Of a stretch of DNA of 64,000 bases, positions 34,936 to 47,500 are shown piece by piece; position 1 is the stretch's first letter; the number at the start of each line of letters is the position of its first letter. The stretch is from Collybia mongolica (Eukaryota; Basidiomycota; Agaricomycetes; Agaricales; Clitocybaceae). Position numbers and translations under genes: made by a program. The notes below the pieces were generated by a model that made no database searches, was not told the origin of the DNA, and worked only from the letters and a program-made list of their open reading frames with translations. The DNA lies in NCBI GenBank assembly GCA_013420905.1, contig JAAXNY010000001.1, positions 7,812,001 through 7,876,000 on the forward strand, written 5' to 3'.

Positions 34936-36683
34936 ATGACTGCTCTAGCTGCACATTCCCTCATGCATTGCGTATTGGGAATCCCCGAATTGCTCGACAT
35001 GATCTTTGGGTTTCTCGATGAAGCATCCAACGCGTCTAATGCTAGGGTCTCGAAACGGTGGTCAGAAATCGCCTTGGATAGGCTGTGGCGGAATGTTAAC
35101 GACCTTCATCGACTGTTTGGTCTTCTCGCACCTTTGGAGAAGTGCAGCGACGGTGACTATGTGAGTGTACAAGGCCTTGGGGCACCACTATCACTTACAA
35201 CCATTCGCAGATGTTTACTCAAACTCCTGATGCCAGCTCGTGGGCCAAGTTCGAAAGATATAGTAGACGAGTGCGTCGTCTATCTTTCAACGCCTCAGAA
35301 GCAGCACACCACCTCCATCGCGGCGTCTTTGACGATGTGGGGAGAACGCGGACAAGCCTGAACATACTTCCCAGTCTGAATTCTTTGGATTGGAATGGAC
35401 CTTTAAGGCTTTGCGTGATGTTCATGCATAGCAACGTGAAACGGTTCACGATACGGCTCCCCGGAGCAGTTTTCACTGAATCACCCAGCCCCTTCTTCCA
35501 GGATATCGCGTCCCGGATGCCAAACGTTACTCATCTTGACATCAGAACAGACATTCCAATGCGCTTTTTTGAGGAGGAAGCCATCTCCCTCTTTCGTGCA
35601 CTAGTGAAACTTCAAAAAATTACCCTCCCGAGGTTTCACTTCACCACGAAAATCGCTGAATGCGTATCCAATTTAGAAAACCTTGGTACTTTAGAGTTTC
35701 AATACCTCGAAGAACAAGGATGTGGAGACCCAGATGACACTGTAATCTTCAAACCATCTCTAAAAGAGGGCGCCTTCCCTTCGCTTTGGGACCTCTCTCT
35801 TACAGCTTCCTTCAACGACGCCACCAACTTCATCAACATGCCTTACGCACCGGCCAATCTCACCATGCTATATATCGACTCTCATCTATTTGAAACGCCA
35901 ACGGATGTTTTTCGAGCCCTTACTACCATCGCCGACAACTGCCAGCGTTTAAAATCGCTCGCCTTAATGTCTCTCATCGAACCCAACATGATACCTGGAG
36001 AGTCATTCTCCAAAGATGACTGTATAAACATCGAAACACTACAGCCCCTCTTTAACTGCCCAAAATTAACATCGCTGGAGCTCCTTCACCAATTCCCGCT
36101 GGACCTTCGACAAGAAGATATCGAGAAGGTCGCTGCCAAATGGCCTTCCCTCGAAACACTCCTTCTGAACAGCGAACCCGCCTACCTCGAGCGCTCAAGC
36201 CTCACACTCGAAGCTCTCCTACCTTTTGCTCAATATTGCTCTAACCTCCGCCATCTCGGTTTATTTATCAACGCCTCCACGGCGGAGCTTCCGCCTCATC
36301 TCCTTGACTCATCATCTACATACCAGTACACGCTGTTTAAGAGGCTCAGGCGCCTTTCGATGGGCGTCTCTTTCATTGCCGAAGAAGGACCTGTCGCACT
36401 TTTCCTCAGCCAGATCTGCCCCCTTCACTGTCTCCTTGATAGTGGGGTTACATGGGACGAATCGGTCACAGTGACAGAATCCTTAGCGAACACGATTCAA
36501 ACGCGATGCGAACGATGGGAGAAGGTCAAGGAGTTGCTGCCACTACTCACGAAACTGCGAATAGAGGAGAGGAGCCGGGCTAAAGGTCTTCAGTCAGAAG
36601 TGGAGGACTTGCGTATACGAACGGATGTACTAATGGATAAGGCTACCCTTGCTGGTGGCAGAGATGGGTGTATCATTATCTGA
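34936..36683 (+). CDS. F-box protein with LRR-like body
   Basis: Two exons, 34936-35160 and 35211-36683, join in frame to 565 aa. Residues about 13-52 form an F-box (IPELLDMIFGFLDEASNASNARVSKRWSEIALDRLW), which in this family docks on Skp1 of an SCF ubiquitin ligase. The rest contains irregular leucine-rich segments (VTHLDIRTDIPMRF, LKSLALMSLIEPN, LTSLELLHQFPLDL, LRHLGLFINAST) likely to bind substrate, followed by a charged helix (LTKLRIEERSRAKGLQSEVEDLRI) near the C-terminus. F-box families of this shape are greatly expanded in Agaricomycetes, so the substrate cannot be guessed. This is the first intact gene after the transposon island. Confidence 0.85.
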
Positions 36684-36885
36684 TTTTCGGTTCCATAATT
36701 TATCTTGCTTTCATACGCTGTGCCTATTGTTAATCTTGTTATTCAGCTATCAATCAATGTAGGATGAACGAAAACATCTGTGCCATACTTTTTACGAAGG
36801 GTTAGCTCCAGGCTTCGCGTTCTAGACCTGTTCGAACAAAGCATTCACGAATAACCCCCACGGAAAAAGGTTTCAGAAAAAGAGC

Positions 36886-36974
36886 GGGCCTTGCTGGGAA
36901 TCGAACCCAGGCCACTTGCAGTTGCATCCGATTGGATTCCCAAAGCAAGTATCGTACCTCTAGACTACAAGGCC
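36886..36974 (-). tRNA. tRNA-Pro(UGG), intron-containing, second copy
   Basis: Mature sequence identical to the gene at 6766-6854: acceptor GGCCTTG/CAAGGCC, anticodon loop TTTGGG-T, T-arm CTGGG-TTCGATT-CCCAG. The 18-nt intron differs at two bases (AATCGG versus AACAGG). The flanks are unrelated apart from a few bases, so this is dispersal of the gene and not a large segmental duplication. Confidence 0.9.
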
Positions 36975-39900
36975 TTATAGACCGGGCCCGCTGTGTTCAA
37001 TTCTAACAAACACAGTTACCTATTTACTCAGATTTTGGGGTTTCGAACCCACACCACCGACCCACTCCTACTCTGGCTGAACGTACGCGACGACCTGCCT
37101 GGCAAATCTTTAAACACATGCATGAGGCGCCCTCAATCATCGATATCCATATTATCCTCAAATGGTTATCGTTCAACTCGTCCCGATAGTGGCGTGCCTT
37201 TACATGGGATTTTAACAGTCACTACCAATACACACTATGCTTGTTATTACCACAAGCTAGCTGGGCCTGTGTCATCATCAGGATTATTTTGGTGGATTCA
37301 GACTGGATGATCAATCCAGGTGCATGTAACACAGCTAAGACTCCCTCATATTTTACATTCCCCAAGCTTTCCGTTCCCTCAGTTTCCGATGTCTACTAGC
37401 CTTGCCATTTTCACCAATAACCCCTTAATCATGGTAAAATACAACCGACACAAAGCAGCCTTCGCAACGAATCCATGTTTGAGTCAGCGTCATGGCTGAG
37501 ATGTCCCCAAATGAGCCTGAGACCTATCGGCGTGATTGGCATCGTTGGTTAAAAGAGTGCGGCTATCTCCTCCGCTCTGATATCATCTAGACTGGGCATG
37601 AATTTTTTCCTGATTCTTTGTAATAATAGGCAAGTTGAAACGGTAACATAAGAGTAATCGAATACTACAGCGACATAAACCACCTCTAACAGGGATTCGT
37701 TATAAGCCGTATGCGAGTGGTACATGGGAAATAACCCTAACTCACGGAACTGTTTTCGTGGAGTGTTGAAATTGCCATCTCTCGTTTCTTCATGACTTCA
37801 CGACATGGATCCACCGCTGGGAAGTATTGCATCCCTCCGCGCGTTATCTTCAAAATGCTAGACGAATCCGATCACATTTTTATTCTCGCCTCTCATGTCA
37901 CCAGGAGGACCCTGCATTCAACGCCTGTTTGAAGTGGACAATTTTAACTAAGGGTGCTGCTACTTATGTTTTTGCAGGGACTCGAGGTTATGCATAAACT
38001 AATATTGCCCACAAGTAAGCCTCCTTTTCGATAATTGTAAAAGTAAAAGCGTTCCTAATCGTTTCAATCCGGCAATGTAGTTAGGGTTCGGATTCACGGC
38101 TTTGAGTTTAAAATCCACTCAATAGCTGAAGCCCCACTGCCGTACCCTACGACTAGTCGAATATTTCTTCATTGACCTTTGGGCTTCCTTCCAGCACGAT
38201 CCTGCCGATAAACCACGCCGCTTTCCAGTCAATACCATGAGGCGCCCCCCCCCCCCCCCCCCCCCCAAAGTTCAAAATTAAGGAACATTACGATCTGCTC
38301 TCAGCAGACATGTATCGCTACGGAAATTTAATATGCCTTTCTTTTCATAAATGTTTGCACCTGCCAAATGACAAGTTAGTCCATTGGCAAAACCAAGCTG
38401 GCACGAAACTTGAAGGCCAAATGCAATGAAGCAACGATGAAGTAGTACTTAACTGGCCTTAAAGTACGGTGGTCAATTTTTTCCCGTAGGCAGACCAAAC
38501 AAAGGAAGATGGTTGTTCCTTCATATATGGGCGGTGGTGAGTTCTTCGCCCATTGATCTCTTGTCATAATTGGTTCGTAGTGGGGGCCCTTGACTCTGAA
38601 TCCACCATCATATTATCTAATTTCACATAGGTTTGACAGTCAAACTCGATAAAAAAAAAGTCATACCCAGTCAGTGCCTTGTCCAACATTCTGACATACT
38701 CTAGACGAAGTTGCGCAAAATCAGCTCAAGGTTGGCCAAGAATCCTATCCTTTGACTATTATTTTTACTGAGAGCCAGGGCTCAGGACACGGTGCGTTTT
38801 GCTCTATTTCAATGATTTACTTGTTGGAAACATTGGGTTTGTGCATATAACCAGGATCCTGATACGGTGACGGTTAATAACTACGGTTCTTGGCGGTAGG
38901 ACAATATTACGCACTGCAACGCCTGTCGGGAGGGCTGCACCATTTCATCGACTGTGTCAAGCTCGGGATTTTCCCGATGGGGAAAGAAAGGCATGACAAT
39001 AATCGTATGATCGGGATCGCGTATCGCACGTGTAGAGCGTTGTTCCTATGATCGAGCCAATCACGTTTGCGCTCATGTAAGTAATCACATTTCGGCCATG
39101 GCCGGTTCTAGAGTGCGTTGAAGGGGCTGTGCCATCGATCGTACTGGTGAGTTGTAGTATATTACCGGAATGCATAGGGTTTAGAAAGGGCGTGGAACAT
39201 AACGAGTGTGAGTGAATGGGTCAAAGCATTGTTTTTTTTTCCCTTTCTTTTGAATTCTGTTTATTGACCGTTGGGGCGATGCCCTATGGTAGTCAGTACA
39301 TGAGCGTGTACCTAATGTATAAACTGTCCAATGATCCATGGCCTGACTAACTGTGAAAGCATTGTTCAAATCTGGTTGTGCATATAGGCGCCGACTACAG
39401 CATCCAAGATTGCTTTATGTTTGGTTTTTTGTCGTCATGGCTCGTGAAGACATCTGGACCGAAAATTCTAGTCCTCTAGCGCACCATAATTGTCACTACT
39501 TACCTACTCCAGCGTTCACAGTGGGCTACTGTCAGCGGAGCCTCACGCCGGCGACCTATCCGATGAATGTATTATGAGGGAATGATTTTTCGTGCGAGAG
39601 ATGATGGAAATTCGGGGTTCTAACCCACTGGGTCTGGAACAGCTAGCAGGGCACACACAGTCGCTTGGCATCTCCTGCCTGTCGTTGAGGAAAAATGGAC
39701 TAGCTGAAAGAGGCAAAGTTGTGCTTGAACTCGAATAAACCGCCAAAGGCCCACCACGCTTAAGACTCAGTTTTCGTGTGATAGAGAGGTTGAAGAAATA
39801 TACATTTGTGCGTGCGCTTGTAGCAAAAGAAGTGGATGGGCTTGCCGTGCATTTTTCGATTGTAGATTCCTACAGCGTTGCTCTCTGTGTCATCTGAAGA

Positions 39901-41784
39901 ATGGGGATTAAAATGGAGGCATGAACCGTTTGGAAGAGCGGAATAGGCGTCGCGGAAACTGCCTCTTGGATGATGCGGTAGCAATACAATGTATATACCT
40001 AATTGAGTGGGTTAGAACCCACAATAACGACCCATACATAGTAACAGAATTGGAGAATTCCTACACACCATGTTTTCAATTCGCACGGACGGTGTGCAGC
40101 CACCGGGGTGCATGTTAGCTATACATACGTTGCTGTTGTGTTCAAACCAGGTGGTTCTTTTTGGGAGCGACATAAAAGTAATGCTCAGAATAGGGCCCGA
40201 GACAACCACAGCAGTAAAAATGACTGTATCTAGTTTAGACGACTGATCGCGATTGTGAGCTAAGGTGAGGATAGGAACTGAAACGGAAAGAAACATGCTG
40301 TGCCCATTGCAAGCAGCACAATGAAACATCAGCGAACAATCGATTACACGAGATGATGGTCATTGGAATGGAAAAGTAGATCTATTTGAGATCAAACTTA
40401 GACTCACATAATTGGATGAGGCACGTACTAAACGTGCAGTCCCTTTTTTTTTTTCTTCGATTACGCCACAATGGCAGTTGGACATGCTAGTCATTTAATC
40501 ATGTGGCATATCCATATTCGGGAGAAAACCAAGAATCGACGGGGAATGAGAAGCACGCTCACCATACGCACCCGCACAGCAATAATAAACGAAATCGGGA
40601 CGAATGGGATTTGTCACCAGAACTAGAAAGCCTTCAGAAGAAGCTGCGATGAGTAATGTTGGAGATATATGTAAAGCACGCATAACGTACATTGTTCGAG
40701 AGAAACGGACAAAAAAGGAGGTCCCATATATATATATTGCAACAACAGAGATAGAGGGGTATCAATAGTGTGTTAGTCAGGGATGAGAATGGATTAGGTA
40801 TATTATATGTCCAATTCGATCAGTTTGGCGGAATTATTCTGCTGGACATTCCAAATGCATTTTTGAGAATGGCGTTGAATGTCGGCTCTTGGCCCGGGCT
40901 TTTTTTTTTTTGACAGACTTCCTGCGATCAACGCGGTATATGCATCCATTTATGACAAACGAGGGGGTTTCAAGAGCAAATTTCTGGGGATTACAGACAG
41001 GCAGTGTAGAATACAGATAAATTCATCCTGCCAGAATTTTCAGTACGTTGAGCGAGGATCGGACCGGTCTGGAGTTCTGCCGTGGTTGCTGGAGCGCGTT
41101 GACAGAGCATATATTTGATCAACTGCGAGAGGCGATGAGAGCAGGAAGACCATTGAACCGACGGTAGAGTGTCTTGATCAGGCAGCGAATTAGTCTGGTT
41201 CTTGAGCTTCAGTGGGGCAATTCTAGATCTGACGGCGGGTTAAGGGAGTTGAACGTGTCATTGTCACGCAATCACCCATGTGATTTTGCCTGAGTCCCCA
41301 TTGCCGAGTTGGGTACGAGAACTGCACTGCCTCTATAGCATGATCGATCATCGATCAATGATCCTTTTCTTGATCAGACGCCCACGATTCCTGTATGTCA
41401 CACTTATGTCCCCGGCGTCTGTCGAACCAGAATTGCGTCGTAGTTAAGTCAATTTAACAGATGGAAAGAATGAGCAATAGGTTTGGCTTTTGAGTGAATA
41501 AAGTATAGATATATTCGAATGAGGATGCCAAGGCTCAAAATTCACCTTATCAATGCTTCCTATCATAGGTCTTCCTCATCCAGGAAGAAAGACAGCCACC
41601 GATCACGAGTTATCATAAGATGGGATTAGACTTCTGCCCCTTCGTGTTTAGCCCATGCTTCCAGGCGGGATCTCTGCCATTGGACGAGATTTTGCAAGCC
41701 CGACTGCCCAGGACCTGCGCAATTAGCCTCCCAAGAGATGAATGATATCCGGGTTCGCGAGGCCCACAGCAACTGGTACCCGAT
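36975..41784. other. long region without a supported gene
   Basis: I see only short frames with no family features. A T-arm-like GTGGGTTCGAAACCCC near 37040 lacks the rest of a tRNA. The composition is normal for the flanks (CpG present), so this is not an extension of the island. Unrecognised decayed genes are possible. Confidence 0.4.
38245..38266. repeat. 22-bp poly-C tract
   Basis: An uninterrupted run of 22 cytosines. It could be a true microsatellite or a sequencing or assembly artefact. Confidence 0.95.
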
Positions 41785-42960
41785 TCAGAGTCCTACCAAA
41801 TCGATCTCCTTTGGGTAAACAGCTACATTATATCGTAATGTTATCGCTATGTTTTGCTGTAGTACAATTCTTTGGATCACCTGGTATATTTGCCGGAGAT
41901 TTGGCGATATCGAGCGAGATTGTTTGACTAAATTTGAGTAGGGCGATACTGAGTGAAGTGCCGCCATGTGCATTTCATGCCATACATGGGTCAAAGAGGA
42001 GAAGTAACCTCCGGGGATGACTGTCGCAATTGCGGTTGGAATGCTGGATGAAGTCAGGAACAATGTTTGGTCACTGGTAGCAGCATTCGAAAAGGTACAA
42101 CGTGATTCTGTTAGAATCAAGGGTGAAAGCAAGAGCTGTAAAATGTAAAACGGTGCTTGTGCGTTTCCGCAGTCAGTTCGACGTCCCAGGCAGACGTCAA
42201 CTTTGATATTTCTCAAGGCGGGCAGTAACGGGTTAATACCGTTATCAGTAAACGAGCCGCCTAATGAACTCACTGGACTACGTGTACCATTCGACCCGAA
42301 GTAATGGGAAATAGTAAATTCGGGCCCCTCGCGGTTGACTAAACCTCGTTACAACAATCATTCGTGTTTCCATTTGACTGGCGACATGGAGAGCAACAGA
42401 GTAGGGGCGGTGCACATCTAGTTCTTGAGGGAAAGGCCTGACCTTCCCAGAGTTCAGTAGCAACTCAGACGACAATTGTGTGATAAGATATTTGTGCGCA
42501 GCAGTCGCGCATGCCGCACTCACGGTTGGTTGATGAGCATGAATAGGAATCATGCCAGGGTTGGTATGGCTGGACAGGAAATTGACCGTGTCTAACCTAG
42601 TCAAACTCAGCCGTGGTTCATACGTGGAGTCCGCAGGCATAGAAGACAGGTTTTAGCAGAAAATGGAGATAAAAATCCCCTATTAAAACTCTTCCCGGCT
42701 GATGGCGGATGCTATGCACCGCTTCGGATTTCGATCGCCGCTCTCCTACGAGAATGTTGGATATGACTCACATACTTCTTCTTCGTTCTCTCTATTATTC
42801 TTCCCTAACGTCAACGCGCACATTAATCGAGGTTGATCATTGAAGCATAAGGAGTAAATAGTGTCACACAACCTGGGCATTGTTGAGATAAGCCTGTCGG
42901 GCGTAATCTGCAAATAACTTAACCGTAGGGGACCATTATCAGTCTCGGCAAGCATTGGAG
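41785..42960 (-). pseudogene. possible remains of a host gene, F-box/LRR-like
   Basis: Minus-strand frames contain segments such as NGPLRLSYLQITPDRLISTM (about 42930), ALHVASQMETRM (about 42380) and INPLLPALRNIKVDVCLG (about 42225), the last resembling leucine-rich strands of fungal F-box proteins. They lie in order but cannot be joined cleanly. A Tc1-type element ends at 42963, directly upstream in the reading direction, and the frame can be followed across the empty site into 44573-44640. This may be a gene inactivated by that insertion; evidence is weak. Confidence 0.3.
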
Positions 42961-42962
42961 TA

Positions 42963-43174
42963 CAGTGGCTCAAAAAACTGCCCCAATGTTTGTACATTTT
43001 TGAAAGATCAATATGGTATGAAGTGCTGACATAAGCAGGGGACCTGGGGTAATTATGTAAGATACTATGACATCGTGGCTTTCCAATGGACCCTGGATCA
43101 TGTGATTTGGATCAAAACCCATTAAGCTATAGGCCAAACAAAATGATTACTCATTGGGGCAGTTTTTTGACCCT
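42963..43174 (+). repeat. left terminal inverted repeat of the Tc1-type element
   Basis: Starts CAGTGGCTCAAAAAACTG and ends TTGGGGCAGTTTTTTGACCCT. Reverse-complement match to 44359-44570 with differences only in the inner third. Confidence 0.9.
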
Positions 43175-43189
43175 CTATTAATTTTCTAT

Positions 43190-44209
43190 CTAATACTTTG
43201 TATGACCACCTTTTGCCTTTATAACTGCTTGTATCCGCCTGGGCATACTTTCTATCAGGTTTTGGCATACCTCTGGTGGAATTTCACCCCACTCTTCAGC
43301 CAATCTATCCCACAACTCATGTACTCCTTTGGGTGGTGTCGGATATTCTTTAAGACGGCGCTTGAGATGTTCCCAAAGGTGTTCTATTGGATTCATGTCA
43401 GGGGATTGGGCAGGCCAGCCAAGGACTTGAATGTTGTTGTCTTCAAACCACTGTGTGGCCAGTCCAGATGTGTGTTTGGGGTCGTTATCTTGCTGAAAGT
43501 AGTGCTTGCCATCCACCATTTCCAACTTCTCAAAACTTTCCTGAACTCCACTCTCCAAAATTTCACAGTATTGAACCTTGTCCATGTTCCCCTGCACCTC
43601 TATGAGCTTTCCCACTCCATTCCACCCCATACAACCCCATACCATGAGGTTTCCTCCTCCTCCATGTTTGACAGTAGGTGATGTTGTTCTATCAGATGGT
43701 GGTTCTCCCCTTTGTTTCCAGACATAAACCTTTCCATCTGACCCAATCCTATTGATTTTGGTCTCATCTGTCCATAGAACCCTTTTCCAGTCCTCCACAG
43801 TCCAGCTTTCATGATATTTTGCAAACTGGAGACGCCGGATGCGATGGGCTCGTTTGAGAAGAGGAGCTTTCCTCTTTGTAGCAGCATAAAATTGATTTTC
43901 CTTGAGTGCATTTCTGACTGTCTGGGGTGTGACAGGATTGGGGATGATGCCATTGATGAATTGGGTAGCCTGAACTGCATTATCAAGCTTCCCTGACTTG
44001 ATTTGACGAATAATTGACTGTTTGTCACGAACAGACAGCTTGGAGGGGCGGCCACCAAGGTTGTTTTCTTTGTTTCCATCCACATCTTTGCTGATCCTAC
44101 TGATGGTACCCTTCCCTAGACCAGTTTTCTCCTTGATTTGACGCTGAGAATAGCCCTCATTGAGGAGAGAAACAACAGTATTGTGCTGAGCAGTAGAAAT
44201 GGCTTTCAT
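43190..44209 (-). CDS. Tc1/mariner-family transposase, DD34E
   Basis: Intronless 339-aa protein that cuts and pastes the surrounding element. Residues 1-105 carry two helix-turn-helix regions (SQRQIKEKTGLGKGTISRI; then RDKQSIIRQI to VTPQTVRNAL) joined by a GGRPSKL linker, for binding the terminal repeats. The catalytic domain has all three acids: D148 in WTDETK, D241 in FQQDNDPKHTS and E276 in SPDMNPIEHLW, with exactly 34 residues between the last two. The glycine-rich block HGGGGNLMVWGCM lies between. Length and motifs match active Tc1 members, and no stop or frameshift is present. The start ATG lies 150 bp inside the right terminal repeat boundary. Confidence 0.96.
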   Translation of the reverse strand: MKAISTAQHNTVVSLLNEGYSQRQIKEKTGLGKGTISRISKDVDGNKENNLGGRPSKLSVRDKQSIIRQIKSGKLDNAVQATQFINGIIPNPVTPQTVRNALKENQFYAATKRKAPLLKRAHRIRRLQFAKYHESWTVEDWKRVLWTDETKINRIGSDGKVYVWKQRGEPPSDRTTSPTVKHGGGGNLMVWGCMGWNGVGKLIEVQGNMDKVQYCEILESGVQESFEKLEMVDGKHYFQQDNDPKHTSGLATQWFEDNNIQVLGWPAQSPDMNPIEHLWEHLKRRLKEYPTPPKGVHELWDRLAEEWGEIPPEVCQNLIESMPRRIQAVIKAKGGHTKY

Positions 44210-44358
44210 GATGGTGGTAAGAGGTCAAGAAGATGATTGAACCAATTCCAACATGTCAAATTGATACAAATAAAGTCACATGACATTGTTTATTCTTCCC
44301 ACAGTCCATAATGTTCTTGCATTGGATCATAAATGCCAGAATAATGGAAAATAAGATA

Positions 44359-44570
44359 AGGGTCAAAAAACTGCCCCAATAAGTAACCATTTTGTTTGGC
44401 TTATAGCTTAATGGATATTGATCCAAATCACATGATCCAGGGTCCATTGGAAAGCCACGATGTCATAGTATCTTACATAATTACCCCAGGTCCCCTGCTT
44501 ATGTCAGCACTTCATACCATATTGATCTTTCAAAAATGTACAAACATTGGGGCAGTTTTTTGAGCCACTG
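44359..44570 (-). repeat. right terminal inverted repeat of the Tc1-type element
   Basis: Partner of 42963-43174. Ends GGGGCAGTTTTTTGAGCCACTG next to the TA duplication. Confidence 0.9.
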
Positions 44571-47500
44571 TAACAGCCAGTTTATTGCATCGCCTTTGCC
44601 AGTGCCAGAAATCGATCTTTCCATATTGGGTCGCTCTCGACTCCATATAGGGCCTTTACTGGAGCATTATGAGGAGCAAACTTTTGAGGTTGCCCAACTT
44701 GGATGTGAGATTTAGGGATCGGCATGGGGCTTCTTCTTTCAAAGTTAATCGCGATCAGGGGTAATGAACAGCTTTTTGAAAGACTTCTTCATACCGTAGA
44801 CTTGGAAGTATGTAGTGACTATGAATTTTTGGACTCGAATGAGTTCCCGGAGATATCCTAGATCCTTCGAGACTTCCTACATAAATGTGGGGATCACTAT
44901 GGATAGCGCTGGGAAATATTTATAACGTCCGTCTTCTAAGATGAGTCTCCTTCTATGAGTGTTGGTGGAGGTTGATGTAAAGTGAAACTCGAAACTCACT
45001 CCTTATTACATACAAAGTGACAAATACTTACACTGACTTATCTCTCTATCTGATCGGGTAGTAGAGAGGCAACATCATTAACTTGAAGTGGATAGACCAT
45101 TAGGTCGGATATGCACCTCATGGAACTTATCCAGCTTTAAATGGTGCCTCTACTGGGTCATAAGGTAATGGATTCGGAGCTTCGTGATATAAACGTACTT
45201 CTCTCGCTGTGATTGCCTTAGGGTTTTACAAAGAGCTGAGGCAGTGCACACACCAGATCCAAGTTATTATTATGCCCGAGTGCTTGAGTCAACAGACTTG
45301 AAAGCAAGTCCGGGTGATCCGCTATCATACCAGTCTATCAGATAAACAGTGGAACGTCTTCAGCCTGATTCTACAAACTGATGTGACATCTACATGGTTC
45401 AATGTTTTATTTATTTCCAACGTCAATGGTACATAGGTCCAATGATGTGTCCTTGTTGATGCGATCCGGTTAATTCGGATTCATCAGGCAACCCCGCACA
45501 GGAACAGGAACGTATGTACTATGGGGTAGTCAACAGTGTCTTTAAGCTTGCTTCAGACGCATGCCCGTCCTCGCATCTATCACGTCCCCCGCGGGACGAC
45601 AATACTCGCCAGGCGCTACATGTGGGTCCTGGTCGCGTAGATGACACAATGGCTTGACGTCGCGTGGGAGCCTGAAGGCGTGCATTAAACTTTGGTACCC
45701 CATATGAGGGGTGGGCAGAACACGAGATCAGACCAGACTCCCAATTCTAGGGCTGGGATCGTTAATAGGTTCGCCGAGGATGGCTGGTGGCGGGTGGGAA
45801 CGGAGATAAGCGTGTGTGCGGGAGGAAAAATGCTTGTTTGGAGCATGGAGTTCGCGAGGCCGTCATCATCTTTAATGCCCGCAGTTGCTTTGCGGTAGCT
45901 GGGTGCCGTTCAAAAATTGCCGTTGGAATGCTAGTACGCCTCGCCGTTACCGCGAGACACCGTGGTCCGGGGAAGGGGGCGGTTCAAACCAGGTAGGGTC
46001 GAAACTAGGCTCGAACCGCCGCGGCGAAGGTTCGTCGTCGGTGACTGCATGCATCCAACGGCAGGAACTTTGTTTGGCTAGGTCACACACTGTTTTTTCG
46101 TCCGGTGGGGAATTAATAATTCGGATGGTGACGCGGGATACTGTGACGCGTTGGCGTGTGAGAGAATTGCTGGGCAAACTTTTGGGTTTGTTAAGGGTTC
46201 CTAAGTGGAAAGGATTGTGAGAGTTTGGAAGCTTGGCTTGAGGGCCGGCTTGAGATTTTGACTCAAACGAGTGCGGAGGATTGAAGTTTACGTCCTTGGA
46301 TAGCCACTGGTGATGGCGCACGCAGCATCGCTGGGGTCGTCGGGAGCAAATAACACAGGATGACTGTTCCGTGAAGTGAAGGATAGCCTTTATAATGTCG
46401 ATTATTGACGTGAGACTGCAAGTGATGGCGGGGAGCACGGGCTGCCGATTTTCTTGTATAATGCACTGGGTAGAGATGGGCGATGCCATCTAGAAGGACT
46501 AGGAATAATCAGTGGGGAACTAACTTGTAGTCTAGCATTTTGTTGTAATGACAGCGTTGTTAACATTGGGATTATTGGATTGATCATAGATGGATACATG
46601 AGCTGTTATGCATTGTTACATATGTATAAGGGCAGACAAAGGCGCAGAGTCAAATAACATTGATGTTACTGTCCGAGTCGGGAGGGCTGGTGATTCGGGT
46701 CTAGTCGGTATTGCAGGCTAGGTCGAGCCCATGGCGAGGCATGGCTAATTGATGAGTGAGACTTCAAATTTTCAAAGCTTCATTAAGCTTTCATTAATGA
46801 ATCGTAGTTGTAAAGGATGACGGCCGTGGGGCTTGAAGTGGAGTTGGATGTAATATGACGTGGAGGCGGTGGGGTGACTTCTCGCCCAGTCAATACTATT
46901 CACTATGAGCCTTGTCTTGGCCGATTGTGGAGGGAGCGTCACACACTGGTCATTTCGTCTATAGAAACGTCCGGAAGAGTAAAAAGGTGGGGCGATTGTA
47001 TTTGCGTTCGATTGCTCTAGCCTTTATTCGTTGCTTGACGGACAGCCAAAATCTTATCATCTGCCCAAAAAGTAGTGGAGTTGGATATTGCACAAGGGTT
47101 GCGTTGAAAAAAAAAAGGTTATGTAGAGTAGTAAAGTAGAAAACAATAGTAGAAATAGCTGCCAGTAACTGAAGCCGATATATACACAGCTATCTGACCG
47201 ATGCCCCAAAGCTGTACTTGCAACTTTCCAGGTGATCGGGGCCCAGTAGGAGCCGAGGGAATCAACGAGCAGAAGAGATCGACAAATTTCCCGGGTATGT
47301 TGAAAGCCAGAAATTGGGGGCTGTGGAGTTTATGTAGACTGCAGAGCGGAAAATGAAAATGAAAAATAGGTGTGACAGTTGTTATTATGTCGGGTAAATA
47401 TACGTAAATAACTTAGACGCGTCCGAACTCGACGGTGTTGATAATGAGCGTAACGAGCGCTACAGGTGCTTGTTCAGTGGATATCTCCAAGACAAGAGAC

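Larger units (their letters stand above)
42963..44570 (-). mobile_element. complete Tc1-type DNA transposon
   Basis: The 1608-bp element is bounded by TA at 42961-42962 and 44571-44572. Its termini read inward CAGTGGCTCAAAAAACTGCC. Terminal inverted repeats are 212 bp each (42963-43174 and 44359-44570), identical over roughly the outer 150 bp with a handful of inner differences. Inside each repeat, the word GGGGCAGTTTTTTGA recurs in inverted orientation about 190 bp from the tip, a likely second transposase-binding site. The single gene inside is uninterrupted. All parts needed for autonomous movement appear present, and the near-identical ends suggest a fairly recent insertion. Confidence 0.93.

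Noticed and set aside
37036..37060. T-arm-like GTGGGTTCGAAACCCC on the minus strand
   Set aside because: No D-arm, anticodon stem or matching acceptor stem around it.
43154..43681. 175-codon plus-strand frame inside the Tc1 element
   Set aside because: Antisense shadow of the transposase gene.
45947..46489. 180-codon minus-strand frame
   Set aside because: No recognisable domain, unusual Ser/Pro/Ile mix and a competing open frame on the plus strand. It could be real, but nothing in the sequence supports it.
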